Under the pieces are notes generated by a model. That model did not search any database. It had not been told where the DNA came from and saw only the letters and a list, made by a program, of their open reading frames with translations. A DNA stretch of 64,000 bases from contig QNQO01002050.1 of assembly GCA_003290165.1 (NCBI GenBank), forward strand, positions 62,001-126,000, in the 5' to 3' direction. Shown here one piece after another: positions 13,371 to 24,341 of the stretch. This DNA comes from Berberis thunbergii (lineage: Eukaryota; Streptophyta; Magnoliopsida; Ranunculales; Berberidaceae). The translations under genes were made by a program, and so were the position numbers. How positions within the stretch are numbered: the stretch's first letter is position 1; the number at the start of each line of letters is the position of its first letter.

Positions 13371-14207
13371 CTGGTTTTGAGTTGTGGTTGAGGTATTCTC
13401 CTTACTGGTTTTGTCTCAAACAGAGCAAAGCTTTATGGTTCATTGGTTAATACTCATTTATTTTTTTTACTTTTATTTTTCATTTTAACTAATAAGAACA
13501 AACGTCCAATATCACCACATAATTACTTGAAACTCAAATATTAGAAATTTTTTAACTTTATCATGCAAGTAAAACTGTTAAGTAAAAGGCATAGTTAGGT
13601 AAGTGGAATCCTCTCCCGCTTCAGCCTATCAGGTCATCTGCCCCACAAGTTCAATATATATTCCACAGGATTCATAAGTTTATATATTTCGCTATACATA
13701 TCTAGAAACTTATACATGATATCGAGAGTTGAATACAAATATATATATATACATACAACCATATAATCCTCAATTTTCTAGGGGGACTCTTATACTTTCA
13801 TTGTGATCCGATGCATTCAAGATCATACACTTTGGTAGCAAACAAGTAGTGATAGAGAAAAACAGATCATAAAAAAAGATGGTTAAGTATGATTTAGTTC
13901 TATGATGAAAAAACCTCCAGATTGAATTCACTTTATGTTTTACTGCTGTCTATTTGTGCCACTTATGGGAATGTAAGACTTGCCCTTGTGTTTTGAACCT
14001 TCCTATCTCCTGTGATTGCTCTTTCACTACCCTTTATAATTCCAAAGAGGGTCTAATTGATGTATGGAATTATATTCTGGTGTTCACTTTGAACTGTCAT
14101 GTGTTCAGATATTTTATGAATTTGAGTTTAAGGCTAGTTTCTTACATTTGCTAATCTAGGAGCACCTTATGTACAAGCATGAATAACTCTACTTGTTTGT
14201 TCAACAG
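13371..14207. other. AT-rich stretch, nothing recognised
   Basis: Includes a short (AT)n tract near 13740. No exon, RNA gene or transposon end was recognised between the GC-rich island and the RDR6-like fragment. Confidence 0.4.
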
Positions 14208-14387
14208 GATATTGTAGAATTTTACACCAAGAATATGGTGAATGAAAACCTGGGATTTATCTGTAACGCACATGTGGCTCATGCTGATCAAAGCGAATAT
14301 GGGGTCCTTGATGAGAAATGCATCAAACTTGCAGAGCTTGCAGCCACAGCTGTAGACTTCCCCAAGACAGGCAAGCTTGCAGCCATG
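14208..14387 (+). pseudogene. Captured fragment of RNA-dependent RNA polymerase (RDR6-like)
   Basis: After a clean acceptor (TTCAACAG) the frame reads DIVEFYTKNMVNENLGFICN, AHVAHADQSEYGVLDEKCIK and LAELAATAVDFPKTGKL. This is the well-conserved block near the C-terminal end of the catalytic domain of plant RDR proteins, closest from memory to RDR6. The catalytic DbDGD loop lies elsewhere and is absent. RDR6 makes double-stranded RNA for trans-acting siRNA and transposon/transgene silencing. The piece is in frame for about 60 codons, then runs into unrelated sequence. Confidence 0.8.
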
Positions 14388-14756
14388 CTGCTCGTGCTCT
14401 TGTGTGATTTTTTTGATCTTGTTGTGAGTGTGTTGATGTGTCGACTGGTGGTGTAACTTGGCAGCAGCTTTTGCTTGCAAGAGGATGTACTTCTTCTGTT
14501 TTGTTTTGGAATCTAGGTACTTGAGCTCAAATGTAAGTGGTGATCCTGTTGATGCGAAGACTCTTATCATTCATTGTGATCATTTTGGATAGTTAATAAC
14601 TTTTAAACTTGGGGCTTGGGTTCTGTTTGGAACTGGTTCAACAATTTGCTTGTTTTCCATTTGGTATAATATATTCATTGGATTTTTAGTTGGTCCAGAT
14701 TTATCAATTATTACAACTGAAGGCTGTGTTTTTTTTTTGTGTGTGTTCTATTATAG

Positions 14757-15157
14757 GTGATCAGGACAAGGATTTCACATCTGGAAGATGGCTTTGGATC
14801 AGTAGGACCAATTCGAAGACTACACGTACATATGGCGCCACAACTCGTAAAGGAACAAGCTTATCTCGTCATGCTAGCTCTAGTCCTTTTTGGGCGGAAA
14901 GAACTGACGCTTCAAAAAGCTTCTCACCCATGTTTAAGGAGAAACATGAATCTGGAGCATCAACAAGCAGCAGTATGAAAGTTCTCCCTGGAACTTCAAA
15001 GAACAACAGTGCCAAATTTCTGCCTGTAGATGTTGAGACACAGCTCTAATATTGGTGTCTCAACTGTTCATCCTCATTCCTGTGACGTGGCTAGGAAAAT
15101 ACTGGAGCACCTTGATAGAAGTATGCTGACTCCTAAGAAAAAGAGTGAGGAGTTAAA
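14757..15157 (+). pseudogene. Captured fragment of nucleoporin NUP1/NUP136-like gene
   Basis: The frame reads RISHLEDGFGSVGPIRR, switches, then SLSRHASSSPFWAERTDASK, SSSMKVLPGTSKNNSAKFLP, and after another switch ARKILEHLDR...LTPKKKSEELK. The order (DxxGxVGPxRR box, Ser-rich stretch, ARxILEHLDR) is that of the plant nuclear-basket protein NUP1/NUP136. Frameshifts make it non-coding. About 50 bp (AGCAGCAGTATGAAAGTTCT onward) recurs on the minus strand near 44530 in R2, so both copies captured or inherited the same exon. Confidence 0.6.
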
Positions 15158-15489
15158 GGTAGCCACTTTTGAGCCTTCTCTTATTCTTTATCTACCCCCT
15201 TTTTAGCTTAACAAAACACTGTTTCGTCTTCTCTAAGAGGGCTTTTGAGAGAAAAACAAAAGAGAACTCTCATGTAGAGAAAAACCAAAATCCTCATGTC
15301 TCACTCTTCACAACTTGGAATCACATATTTTATTTTATGTATAGGGGGGTGAAATGATGCTTTGTAACGGGTGAAGAAAAAAGTGTGGTTCTTCTAACCA
15401 AATCAACAGGTATTCAGAGATTGGATTGAAATCTTTCCTATAATTTCTGTATCTTTTTTGTGCTACCATGTTATCATTGAAAGTTTTGT

Positions 15490-15890
15490 TTATGAGGTTT
15501 GTAGCTGGGCCCGCTGTAATGGCAGCTGCTTCTGTTAGAGTTGGACTTAAAGGCCAAATGCTAAAAGTCTCCATTGTTCAAGTGAGTCTTTACTTTGAAA
15601 ACATCAACTCCATTTGATGTTAAACTTGGTTTCTTGTATTGAATACTAAACTTGTTTATGATTATTCAGGTATGAGACTTACGCGGTGCAAGGGAGTATA
15701 ACCTACACCCAGACGTATTAAGCACCACGTAAGTCTCATGTATTCATGTTTATTTTGTTTATCAGCATCCGTTTATATTGTGAATTCTTTATGTATCTAT
15801 ATTGACTTGCAGAGTGATATTTGGAATGATTGTGTCACTGCACCATCACCATGCTATATTATGCTTTCCTGGGTTTCATATACAATCCGT
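15490..15890 (+). pseudogene. Captured fragment of a PIN auxin efflux carrier gene
   Basis: Exon pieces: to 15581 (RFVAGPAVMAAASVRVGLKG, QMLKVSIVQ, then a GT donor), 15690-15728 (EYNLHPDVLSTT) and from about 15813 (VIFGMIVSL). Put next to the conserved PIN C-terminal half (GPAVMAAASIAVGLRG...IVQ / EYNVHPDILST / VIFGM) the order and intron positions agree. Residues between IVQ and EYN are scrambled and several indels are present. PIN proteins are plasma-membrane auxin exporters; this piece would cover one or two late membrane helices only. Confidence 0.75.
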
Positions 15891-16054
15891 AAGAAGATGA
15901 AAAGGCACAACTACTGCAATTTCAATGCCATTTGAAGAACAATACCAGATCCACTGAATAAGCAGAACATTTGAAGAGAAAAATTACATTTGTTGAAGTA
16001 TGGCAAAGGACAATGGCAACTGAAATGGCATCAGCGCAAGTGGTTCGATGATTT

Positions 16055-16205
16055 GGCCAGTGGGTACTCTGCAGTAAAACAGAGCACACTCTGGTTAGCG
16101 ACCAGCAGCAAGCTCGCATCAGTGCATCCCTCGCAGAGCAGCAGTTCATCCCTCGCAGCAGCAACAGCAGTGCGTACTCGCATCATCAGCAGATCGTCCC
16201 TTGCA
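16055..16205 (+). other. GC-rich, CAG-rich island 2 (copy L); left edge of module shared with R1
   Basis: A CAGCAG/TCGCAG-rich block (TCCCTCGCAGAGCAGCAG) that occurs again, inverted, at 38690-38838 in R1. It marks where L and R1 start to match: upstream they differ (PIN in L, prohibitin in R1), downstream they are collinear to the terminus. No protein family recognised. Confidence 0.6.
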
Positions 16206-16346
16206 GTAAGTCCCAAAATCTGCTATTGTTTACTTTTTTTTTGGAGTATTTTTACGTCTTAGTTTTTAGTCTTTGAACACCACATTCTCTCTTAATATTG
16301 GAACTGGAATGTGCATAACTGAGTGAGTTGAGTGTTGACATGATTT

Positions 16347-16671
16347 TTGCAAGAAAATCTAACACAAATAGTAGCCGGGATTACAAATCAAAGGAAGTCA
16401 AGTAGATAATTCTTCCACGCATTTGGTTGCCATTGCTGCCATTCTTGTTTGCAATACCTCCGGTTAGTTGCCCAGAAATACAGGTTAGATTTTTCATTCA
16501 TTCGTGTTTTTTCAATGATACACACACAATATTGTTTATACTTGAAATCAGTCATTATAAAGCTTATGAATGAATATTATTTTACAGTCGACATTGCACA
16601 AACCGTATTATATGTCTACGACATTGTGTGTGGAAAGATGAAAAACATGAGATTAGGTGTGGCAATGGGAT
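16347..16671 (+). pseudogene. Captured fragment of an amino-acid/auxin permease (AAAP), copy L
   Basis: The exon to 16483 corresponds to the better preserved R1 copy (see 38220). Here it is frameshifted and carries a stop in CNTSG-stop-LPRNT. The next exon begins after ...TTTTACAG near 16587 with STLHKPYYM, followed by KMKNMRLGV. The family signature LPEIQ/STLRKP...KNMR is that of proline/GABA-type permeases. At about 16672 the sequence changes without an intron border into chromomethylase coding sequence. Confidence 0.65.
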
Positions 16672-17186
16672 AAAATGTTAATTGAGAGAGTATTGCTGCT
16701 TCTGGAAAACAATTGGTAATGCTTTTTAAGTATGCCAGTTTTTTTTTTTTTTTCCTGGAATGTAAAATACTAATGTTTGAATTTATATAGATACCTGATT
16801 ATGCAATGTCATTTGTGAAGGGAAAATCAAAGAAGTAAGTGCTTTCGAGTGACCTATATGATTTATATATTATAATTAAAGTTTACTAACTTTTAGTTTT
16901 GTTGAACTCTTATATATTTTTAAGGCCATTTGGTCGCCTGTGGTGGGATGAGGCTGTTGGAACTGTAGTTACTAGACCTCAACCCCATAACCAGGTTAGA
17001 CCTTATATGCTAGACTTATTTTTAATATATCTACTCTGAAGATTGCATGCAATCTCATTATAATATCAAATTTGTTTGTCAGACTTTTATGCATCTTGAG
17101 CAAGACAGAGTTCTCACTCCCCGTGAAAATGCCAGGCTACAAGGCTTTCCTGATTACTACAAGCTTTTTGGTCCTGTTGTTGAGAG
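16672..17186 (+). pseudogene. Captured fragment of a chromomethylase (CMT) gene, copy L
   Basis: Exon pieces read ERVLL-SGKQ (1-base change relative to R1), [38 protein letters not shown], and [35 protein letters not shown], with normal introns between. This is the motif IX-X end of plant CMT2/CMT3 DNA methyltransferases (typical RLWWDExVPTVVTRxxPHNQ...[12 protein letters not shown]). The catalytic Pro-Cys motif lies in the missing part. Chromomethylases maintain CHG/CHH methylation on transposons. Same fragment in inverted orientation in R1 (37718-38232). Confidence 0.9.
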
Positions 17187-18213
17187 GTACTGACTTCCTC
17201 AACATGTCAAACATCAAAATTCTATAAAATCTCTTATATTCATTAGTTTCTTGTTTATTGGAAATTCATTAGTGATTTTATTCAATGGTTTATAACTGTT
17301 AAGCACTCATACCATGATCTTGCACACCCAAAACAAGGCTGAACTTGACTAGCTAACTACTTATATGCTGGTCTTCAGACTCTTCAGGCCTATTCATCAT
17401 AACCTAGCCATTTCTACATGCCTACTAAGGATCCAGATCTGCTTCCATCTTGTTTGTACAGTCCTATTTCTATTTGTTCAGAGTTAGAATCATAATATAA
17501 GTAATATGATTATCATCATAGGGAAGCCGCAACACTATAAATTTATTGTGCGGGCAGTGATGGTATTCAACTGCAAACACCCAATGGTTTTCATAATGGC
17601 TGCTAAGATTTGGAAAACCTTCATTTTTTTCCATCTGAAACTGTTTGAATCTGTAAGAAATAGTAGGAAATCAAACTATCCAAAGAGTTTAAAGGCACCA
17701 AACTTCATCTGATAAGAATTGGTAAGCAAAGTCACATTTGAAAACCAAATGGTCTTCTGTTTCAGCAGTAGAAAGAGATAAGGGAAGGCAGGCACCCTCC
17801 TTTCTTAAATGATTATCAATTGGATTACTAGTGGTTGGTAAAATACAATCAAAGATTTCCATAAAATATTTTGATTCCTTTTAAAACATGAGGTATGTTA
17901 CTGATTAATCTCAATAGTTCCATCCATATAGTTTGAATCTTCTTCTCTAAATGAAAATAGGAAAAAAATTTCTTAAAAAATTTCACATGTGTCATTATTT
18001 TTTGGTACATCAATGATATAGCTTGGGTGTCTCAGACAATTAATGTATCACAATAGATATAACAAATCTCCAGGCATGTCTTTATGTCTAAGATTCATTG
18101 CATATACTAGTACACCCAGAAATATAGGTCATGTTGTCTGTCATTGGTTTATTAGCAATCTTTATAGGTTATGTTGTCTGTCATTGAGTACTGACTAATT
18201 TTTATACTGCAGG
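17187..18213 (+). other. Intron-like segment shared by L and R1
   Basis: No exon recognised. The block is present almost collinearly and inverted at about 36693-37717 in R1, so it belongs to the shared 3.2-kb terminal module. It begins at the splice donor of the last CMT exon and ends at an acceptor (CTGCAG) before the next exon-like piece, so it may be a hybrid intron. Confidence 0.5.
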
Positions 18214-18445
18214 GCTCTGAAGGTCTGAGCCAGTACGGGCAACAGTATGTTGGACAGGAGAATGCGCATACATTGCTTGTTTCTGGGGTGCAAAGTGTGT
18301 CGTGTATCTACCATCACCGGTGCCATATACAAGCAACTACAGGTGCTGCATTCTCATCATTTTCAGTATATTGAACAAGCAACTACCGAAAGAAATGGGG
18401 CTTGTTCCCAAGGGCATCAATGTATTTTTTTACATTATAACTAGG
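18214..18445 (+). pseudogene. Captured Gln/Tyr-rich exon, gene unknown, copy L
   Basis: After CTGCAG the frame reads EGLSQYGQQYVGQENAHTLL, VSGVQSVS; the R1 copy continues LYQPSPVPYTSNYQ before frames break. Low-complexity Gln/Tyr/Ser composition suggests the C-terminal exon of an RNA-binding or regulatory protein, but I cannot name it. It is the last captured piece before the subterminal array in both L and R1. Confidence 0.45.
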
Positions 18446-18758
18446 TGATTGTATTGTTGGAAAAACATAAAGAAATTCTTTGTTTTAGATGCGAGCGAAC
18501 ATGATATAATAAGGTTCCATTTGTTCAGGTTAATCCTGTTATTGTACATTAGTGCTATTTGTTTACACGTTTTTGTTTGGCGTCAAAACTTGACAAGTTC
18601 CTTTTTACGGTTGATTTTGTATTTATCTAGCATATAGTTTGGTGGAATCTTATTCGTGCCGGAGGCATGACATAAACCATAGTAAGGACTGATTTTGCAG
18701 GTGCCACGACTGTGATTTTGCTGCAGATTTCTTTTTTTTTTTTGAATTTGTTTTAATT

Positions 18759-19259
18759 GCCAACGGCTTACAACCGTGGTTGCAGCTTGCCACGGCTAGG
18801 AACCGTGGGCGTTCTCATCATTTGCTATGGCTTAAAATCGTGGCCATGGTTAGCCACAGCTTAAAAACCGTTACTATCACGTTTGCCACGGTTTATTTCT
18901 CACTGTTTAGCCACGGCTTAAAACCGTGGCCAGGGTTAGACACGGCTAAAAACCGTTGCTACCTTGTTAGACACGGTTTATAACAGTTGTTAATATCTAC
19001 ACCTTGTCACGGCTTAAAACCGTGGCTATTTTTGCCACGGCTAAAAACCGTTGCTATTATTCTTGCAACGGTGTAGAACCGTGGCTAAATGCTGAAAATC
19101 ACCTCCCCCATCAAGCATAAAACCGTTGCTACAATGTTAGCAACGGTTTATAGCCATTACAAGGAATTTCGCGACGCCTCTATAGCCACGGCTCTTAGCC
19201 GTGACAATGGCTTATGCCCACGGTATAGAACCGTTGCTAATGGGGGTTTTGGTGTAGTG
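18759..19259 (+). repeat. Right subterminal palindrome array and terminal inverted repeat of L
   Basis: Tandem copies, one every 20-40 bp, of a motif like CCACGGCTTAAAACCGTGG and CAACGG...AACCGTTG. Each is itself a near-palindrome of about 20 bp. The array ends with the terminal inverted repeat GGTGTAGTG at 19251-19259. In En/Spm-type elements such subterminal repeats are the TNPA binding sites. The same array type marks 35594, 39013, 51956 and 53393. Confidence 0.9.
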
Positions 19260-19775
19260 AACTTGAAGCTCAAACTGCAAAGAAAGATAAGGGTAAAGGG
19301 TACGTAAGGCTGTGCAAAGAAGAAGAAGACCAAACTAGATGTTGATGTTAGAGTTTAGTTCAACAGTATTTTCCATGTGCGATGGACGGTTGGGTTTTCC
19401 CAAATTGGGGTTGCAGACATGCGGTCTAGTGTAAATCTTGTAAAATTTCGTTGGAACTTGTAAAATCTTGTACAATTTCTCTTGAACTTGTTCAAATTGT
19501 TTAGCTTCTATGGTTAAAGAAATCAGTGTTATAATAGTGTTTATGAAATTTCAAATTGATAGCAAAATGAAATTTAAAAAGAAAAAAATTGCTATGTATA
19601 CCTAGATAACGTTTTTGAAACGCTATGGTAGAGTCTACAATAGCGTTTCAGAAACGCTATAAAAGGCCCTACTTACCATAGCGTTTTAAAAACGCTATAA
19701 TAGACCCTGGGTCTATTATAGCTCCGGCAGACATAGCATTTTTGAAACGCTATTAATGACATTTTTCTTGTAGTG
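19260..19775 (+). mobile_element. Right end of a second CACTA family (interrupted by L)
   Basis: The terminus TTTTTCTTGTAGTG ends at 19775 (reverse complement CACTACAAGAAAAA, a common plant CACTA end). Before it, from about 19608, are repeats of a different subterminal motif, AGCGTTT-AAACGCTAT. The first 90 bp (EAQTAKKDKGKGY then a stop) look like the 3' end of a coding region. L starts directly at 19259, so L appears to have inserted into this older element. The left half of the older element is not seen. Confidence 0.7.
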
Positions 19776-20538
19776 TGTGGGAGAGAATGAATTTGGACCA
19801 AGCATAGTTGTGTTATGTTTGCATACCTCTTTCGTGGATCTTTCCCTTACCTTATATAATGTGCGTAATTAACTATCTGCGTGGCTTAAGCATGTAGGAC
19901 GCAATGAGGTAGACGTTGTTCATAATGGTCTCCTCTTTCATTGAGATACGTCCTTGGGGAGTGATTCCCACCATGACATGTCTCTTTTGTAACGTCTATC
20001 TTCTCTAAGGGAAGAAATCCGTTGGGCTTGGGGCCTTTAACTTTGTTCATGGTCCATTATTAAAGACATTTTTGGGCTTTAATGAACATACCTGCCGTTT
20101 TGGGCTTCTAAGACTGGGCTTGTTATTATTGTTGAGATTGAAGTGTTTGTTCCTCGTGATGGATGATTTTTGCCACTTGTATGGGTCGTGATTATAGGAC
20201 TATTTGATGTATCATCAACTACTCCCCCTTATTTGTGGGCAAGTTTTCGTGGCCACTAACATTTCGAAGGTTGGCTTTTTGAGTTCATCATTTTTTTCTG
20301 CACTGCATTAAATGTCATCAACAGTTGTCGATTCGGCTTCTATTCAACTATGCCATTAGTCTGTTCGTTTTAGCATGCTGGGATTTCGTGCAACCATCAT
20401 ATCTTGCACGATGTCTTTTCGTTGCCCAACTCTATAAAAGGGTGCTTGAGATCTGTATTATCTTTTCTACGCTATCTTCATTTCAGAGTTCATTTGTTAT
20501 TAATTTCTTTCATTTTTTGTATTTTTCAACCCTTTGTC
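19776..20538. other. Leader-like stretch before the gag-like ORF
   Basis: No protein recognised. It may be the LTR or 5' leader of the retroelement whose decayed ORF starts at 20539, but no matching second LTR was found. Confidence 0.3.
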
Positions 20539-23242
20539 ATGGATTCCAACATAACCCTTAGTGACAATAAAACTGGTCCTTTGTGAGGCCTTTTCGAGCC
20601 TAGGCAAGCAACTTTATATTATGTTTGTCAGACGTTTCTATTCCGTCTGACTTGGAACTTGTTTTGCATAGAAAGGGTGACAACCCTGCTCGTTCGAGGC
20701 CGGGTTAAATTACATTTTACCCTGGAATGTTTAGGGTTTGTCTCTGTTTTCCCAGTTCCCCGAGATCTACTGGCTTATTTGGATTTTGTTGGTATTCCTC
20801 CTTCTCAAATGGGTCCAAACGGCTGGAGGTCATGTTGGAACTATGGTGAAAGCCCTTCAATATGATACTTTTGTAAACGAAAAGACCCTGCATGTTGTGG
20901 TTTCATTTAAGGTTAACACGAATCATGTTTGCTATCATTATTCGCCTACTTGTTTGTAAAAGCCGAAAGATGATTTCAGGTTTTGGTCGAGGCTCTTGTT
21001 TTATGCTTCCATGAAGTCTAGGTATTTCATGCTTGACAACATGCCCATTCTGAGGTCGTTCAGGGAACCTAGGAAGTGGAATGATTTGTACCTAGGAATA
21101 GGAGTGGAATGATTTGTACCTAGGAAGTGGAAGTGGAAGTGAGGCAGTTCCTCTCGCTTCCTCATGTTTGTTTAGAAAAATTCCTCAAGCCGGATGTCAT
21201 TGAGTGAAGTGGTTGTATAGTCTAAACGCTTTGGAGTGTTATTTGGTTTTTGAAAATCGTACTCCGATGTCATTGTCGCATGTGCTGGCTCTTTTGTTGT
21301 TTATGACATGGCAAAGGAGCTACTACTCCTGCTAGAATTGGTGATGCTAGCGTTGATGGGAAAGTAAGCTCCTCCGAGAAAGTTACGGATTTCACAGTTC
21401 TTGTTGTCATTGGTGGTGTTGGTCTTATCATCATGAAGAGAAAGGCTATTAGGCTTGTTATCCCGTCGAAGAGGCTAGTTACGAGCGAGTTGGTTAGTCT
21501 TGTCCGCTCTTTAAAACGGAAGAGGTATGTGGTTCTGCTATGAGGATTGTTTGAACCGCTCCTTTTCCAAGTTTTTTTTAGAAAGGATGATGAAGACGAT
21601 GTTCACCTTGCGGCTCGATGATTGAAGAGCATGATTGGGTTGCGAAGAGAAGTAAGGTGGAAGTCTCTCGTTTGTTGAGTGAATATGAGAAGACCCTTCT
21701 TTCTATTGCTGGCCTATACCTGATCTCAACAAGGTTTCAAATGATGATGCCCATGTCATTACAAACAAGATGACACAACTTGCAATGGAGCAGTCTCGGA
21801 ATCCGAATACTGAGAAGACCTTGGTTGGTTTTGATTATAATCCCGCCTTTGATGAGGTTGAAGTTGATAATGGTTAGAGCTCCAAGTCTCCTCATTCTCC
21901 TCATCCTTTTGATTTGAGGTTGAGGGAGTTGTCTGCTCCTCCTCCTTCTCGTCCAAAGCCCGCCCCTGTTGTTTTGAAGAAGAAAGGTAAGAGTGGTGTT
22001 TCTGTCATCACCAAAGTTTCGGTTGTCAAACCAATGTCTAGAGGTGGAGCTTCAGTTCTACCGGACCCTACTATTATTCATCCACAGTCCCGGAGAGATC
22101 CATATTAATACGGATGAGACTTTTTACTAATACTCGGAGACAGACGTGCAAGAGAGTGCGCATAACCACATCAACTCGTGGCACAAATGGTTGATGGAAA
22201 AGTCCCAACATCAGTTCGTCTAGCTAGAAAACACGATGACAAAAGTGTTAAGCAGATAATGAAGGGGATGTCCCATCTCACTTATGCTAGGATAATGGGA
22301 TCCGAGTACCAAGCTGCTCGTGATCATGTGTCGATCTTGGAGAAGAAAAAGGTGGAACAGATGTTGCACTTTCTGCCACTTTGTTTGAAGTGAATAAGTT
22401 GAATGAGGAGTGTGCTGAGCAGAAGAAGGTGATTGGTGCTACTCGTGCTTCTTTGAAGGAAGTGAAGTCTATCTGTGATAAATATGCTTCAGATTTACTG
22501 TTGCGGAGAAGATGAATCGCCTATGGGGGCGATTGGCTGCCGTTGAAAGTGAGTTATCTGGTGAGAATGTTGCTCGTGATCAATTAGTGTGTTGCTGAGT
22601 TGCAATCTGTTGCTCGTAAGATTGCTAAGGAGCGAGTTCAGCAACTTGCTGCGAAACTTGCTTTTGTTAAAAAACAGCTTGCTGAGGAGAAAAGCGATAA
22701 GGAACAAGCTTCGGAGAAGCTTTATGGATTTGAGGAGGATCTTGTTCGGACCAAGCATGAACTTTCTGATCAGATAAAGTTAAGGGTACTGCAGAGGCAA
22801 TAGAGTGGGGTGTAAGATTGTCAATGGTAGGATTGAAATCATTGACTATATTGAGTCAGAAGAGGGCTATGATATGTCGAAATATCATGTCTTAGCTGAC
22901 CAAGTCTTTGAGGATGTATATACTCCGTAGGAGGATGAAGAAGAACCAGCTACGAATCTTCCTTGTGACCAGATTGATGAAGGTCAAGCATCGTCCTCTC
23001 CTTCTGATCCTACCACCGTTGACAAATCCTTGTCTCTTCCAACTAATCTTGTTACTGAAGATAAAGCTCCACCTCTGTCTGCTCCTATTGCTGAAGACGA
23101 GACTCCATCTCCTCCCGCTGATCGTGTTTTCAAAGATAATGTTTAATCACCTCCAACTCACTTTGATGGTGATGATAAAATTACTTCATCTCCAGTTGTT
23201 GTTGTTGTTGTTGTAACTTCTTCTCCTGATATAATAGATTAG
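20539..23242 (+). pseudogene. Decayed retrotransposon gag-like / plant-mobile-domain ORF
   Basis: From an ATG at 20539 to a TAG at 23240 one can follow a broken reading frame. An N-terminal part, FPVPRDLLAYLDFVGIPPSQ then MGPNGW, resembles the N-terminal domain of plant gypsy-type gag-like proteins (PF04195 type). A long middle is charged and coiled-coil forming (KERVQQLAAKLAFVKKQLAE). An acidic Pro/Ser/Thr-rich tail ends in SSPDIID. Many stops and frameshifts. Such proteins are encoded by certain plant LTR elements; the assignment rests on composition and one domain. Confidence 0.5.
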
Positions 23243-23586
23243 AATATTAATGAATATTCTTCCTTTGATATTTGTGTGCTTATTGTTGCTTTGTCTTCCT
23301 TTTTCATAATAGTCATTATATGACTTGTATGTTTGTTCTGATAGATATTGTAGTCTTGACTTTGATTTAGAAGATGTCGTAGAGGTAATTTGACTTTAAT
23401 TTGGCTTTGTTGTTTTGGGTTTCATAGACGTGTCTGACTTGGTAGTTTAGACTTATATAATTCTATGAATGTTGACTTGGTAATCCTTCTCTACGAAGAT
23501 ATTGTTTTTGTCTTATCTCTTGAATTAGATATTTGGATTGATTCTATGGTCCATGCTGGTTGAATATACTTTCTTATATTGTTAAC

Positions 23587-24285
23587 TTAGAGACTTAGTC
23601 TGACTTTGTTATCCTGACTAGTTTTAATATTTTTTTCCGTGATGATGATCAAGCAAGGAGATTTATAAGTAAGTCTGACTTTAATGTCCTGACTAATTTG
23701 GTGCATTCCGTGGTCCGACATGGTGATCGGACTAAGAAGTTTCTTAGCGAGTCTGACTTGAATGTCTTGATTAATTTGACATATCTCATGGTCTAGCATG
23801 GTGATTGGACCATAAAATTTAATTATGTTTGACTTGGATGTCCTAACTAACTTGATATTTTTCGTGGATTGACGTGATACTCTTTGATATTTGTCATGGT
23901 CCGACATGATGATCGGGCCAAAAAATTTGATTAAGTATGTCTTGGATGTCCTGACTAATTTGATATTTTTCGTGGCCTGACATGATGATCGGGCCAGAAA
24001 ATTTGATTAAGTCTGAGTTGGATGTCTTGAATAAATTAATACATTTCATGGTCCGACATAATGATTGATCAGAAGACTTAAATAATTTCCTAGTCTGACT
24101 TTAATGTCCTGACTGCTTTAGTACATTTTAAGGCGCAACACAATGATCAGACCAAAAATTTATAAATAATTTCCTAGTCCGACTTTTATGTCCCGACTAG
24201 ACTAATGCACTTGGTGGTCCGATATTGTGATTGGATCAGAATGTTCATAGACAATTTCTGAGTCTGACTTTGATCCTTATTGGTG
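23587..24285 (+). repeat. Tandem repeat of a 76-84-bp unit, about eight copies
   Basis: Units begin with GTCTGACTT(T/G)GATGTCCTGACTA and contain GTGGTCCGACATGATGATCG. Starts can be placed near 23672, 23750, 23826, 23935, 24010, 24092, 24176 and 24261. Units differ by substitutions and one (23826-23934) is longer by a partial duplication. The array sits between the gag-like ORF and the gypsy integrase remnant, a place where plant LTR elements often carry minisatellites. Confidence 0.75.
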
Positions 24286-24341
24286 TAGTTTTAGTGGAGT
24301 AAGAGATGAAATATTTTTAGAATGTGATAGTTTATTGATAG

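Noticed and set aside
22908..23216. Leucine-rich 102-codon frame that looks membrane-like
   Set aside because: It is an off-frame reading of the acidic Pro/Ser tail of the gag-like ORF (TSSPDIID frame).
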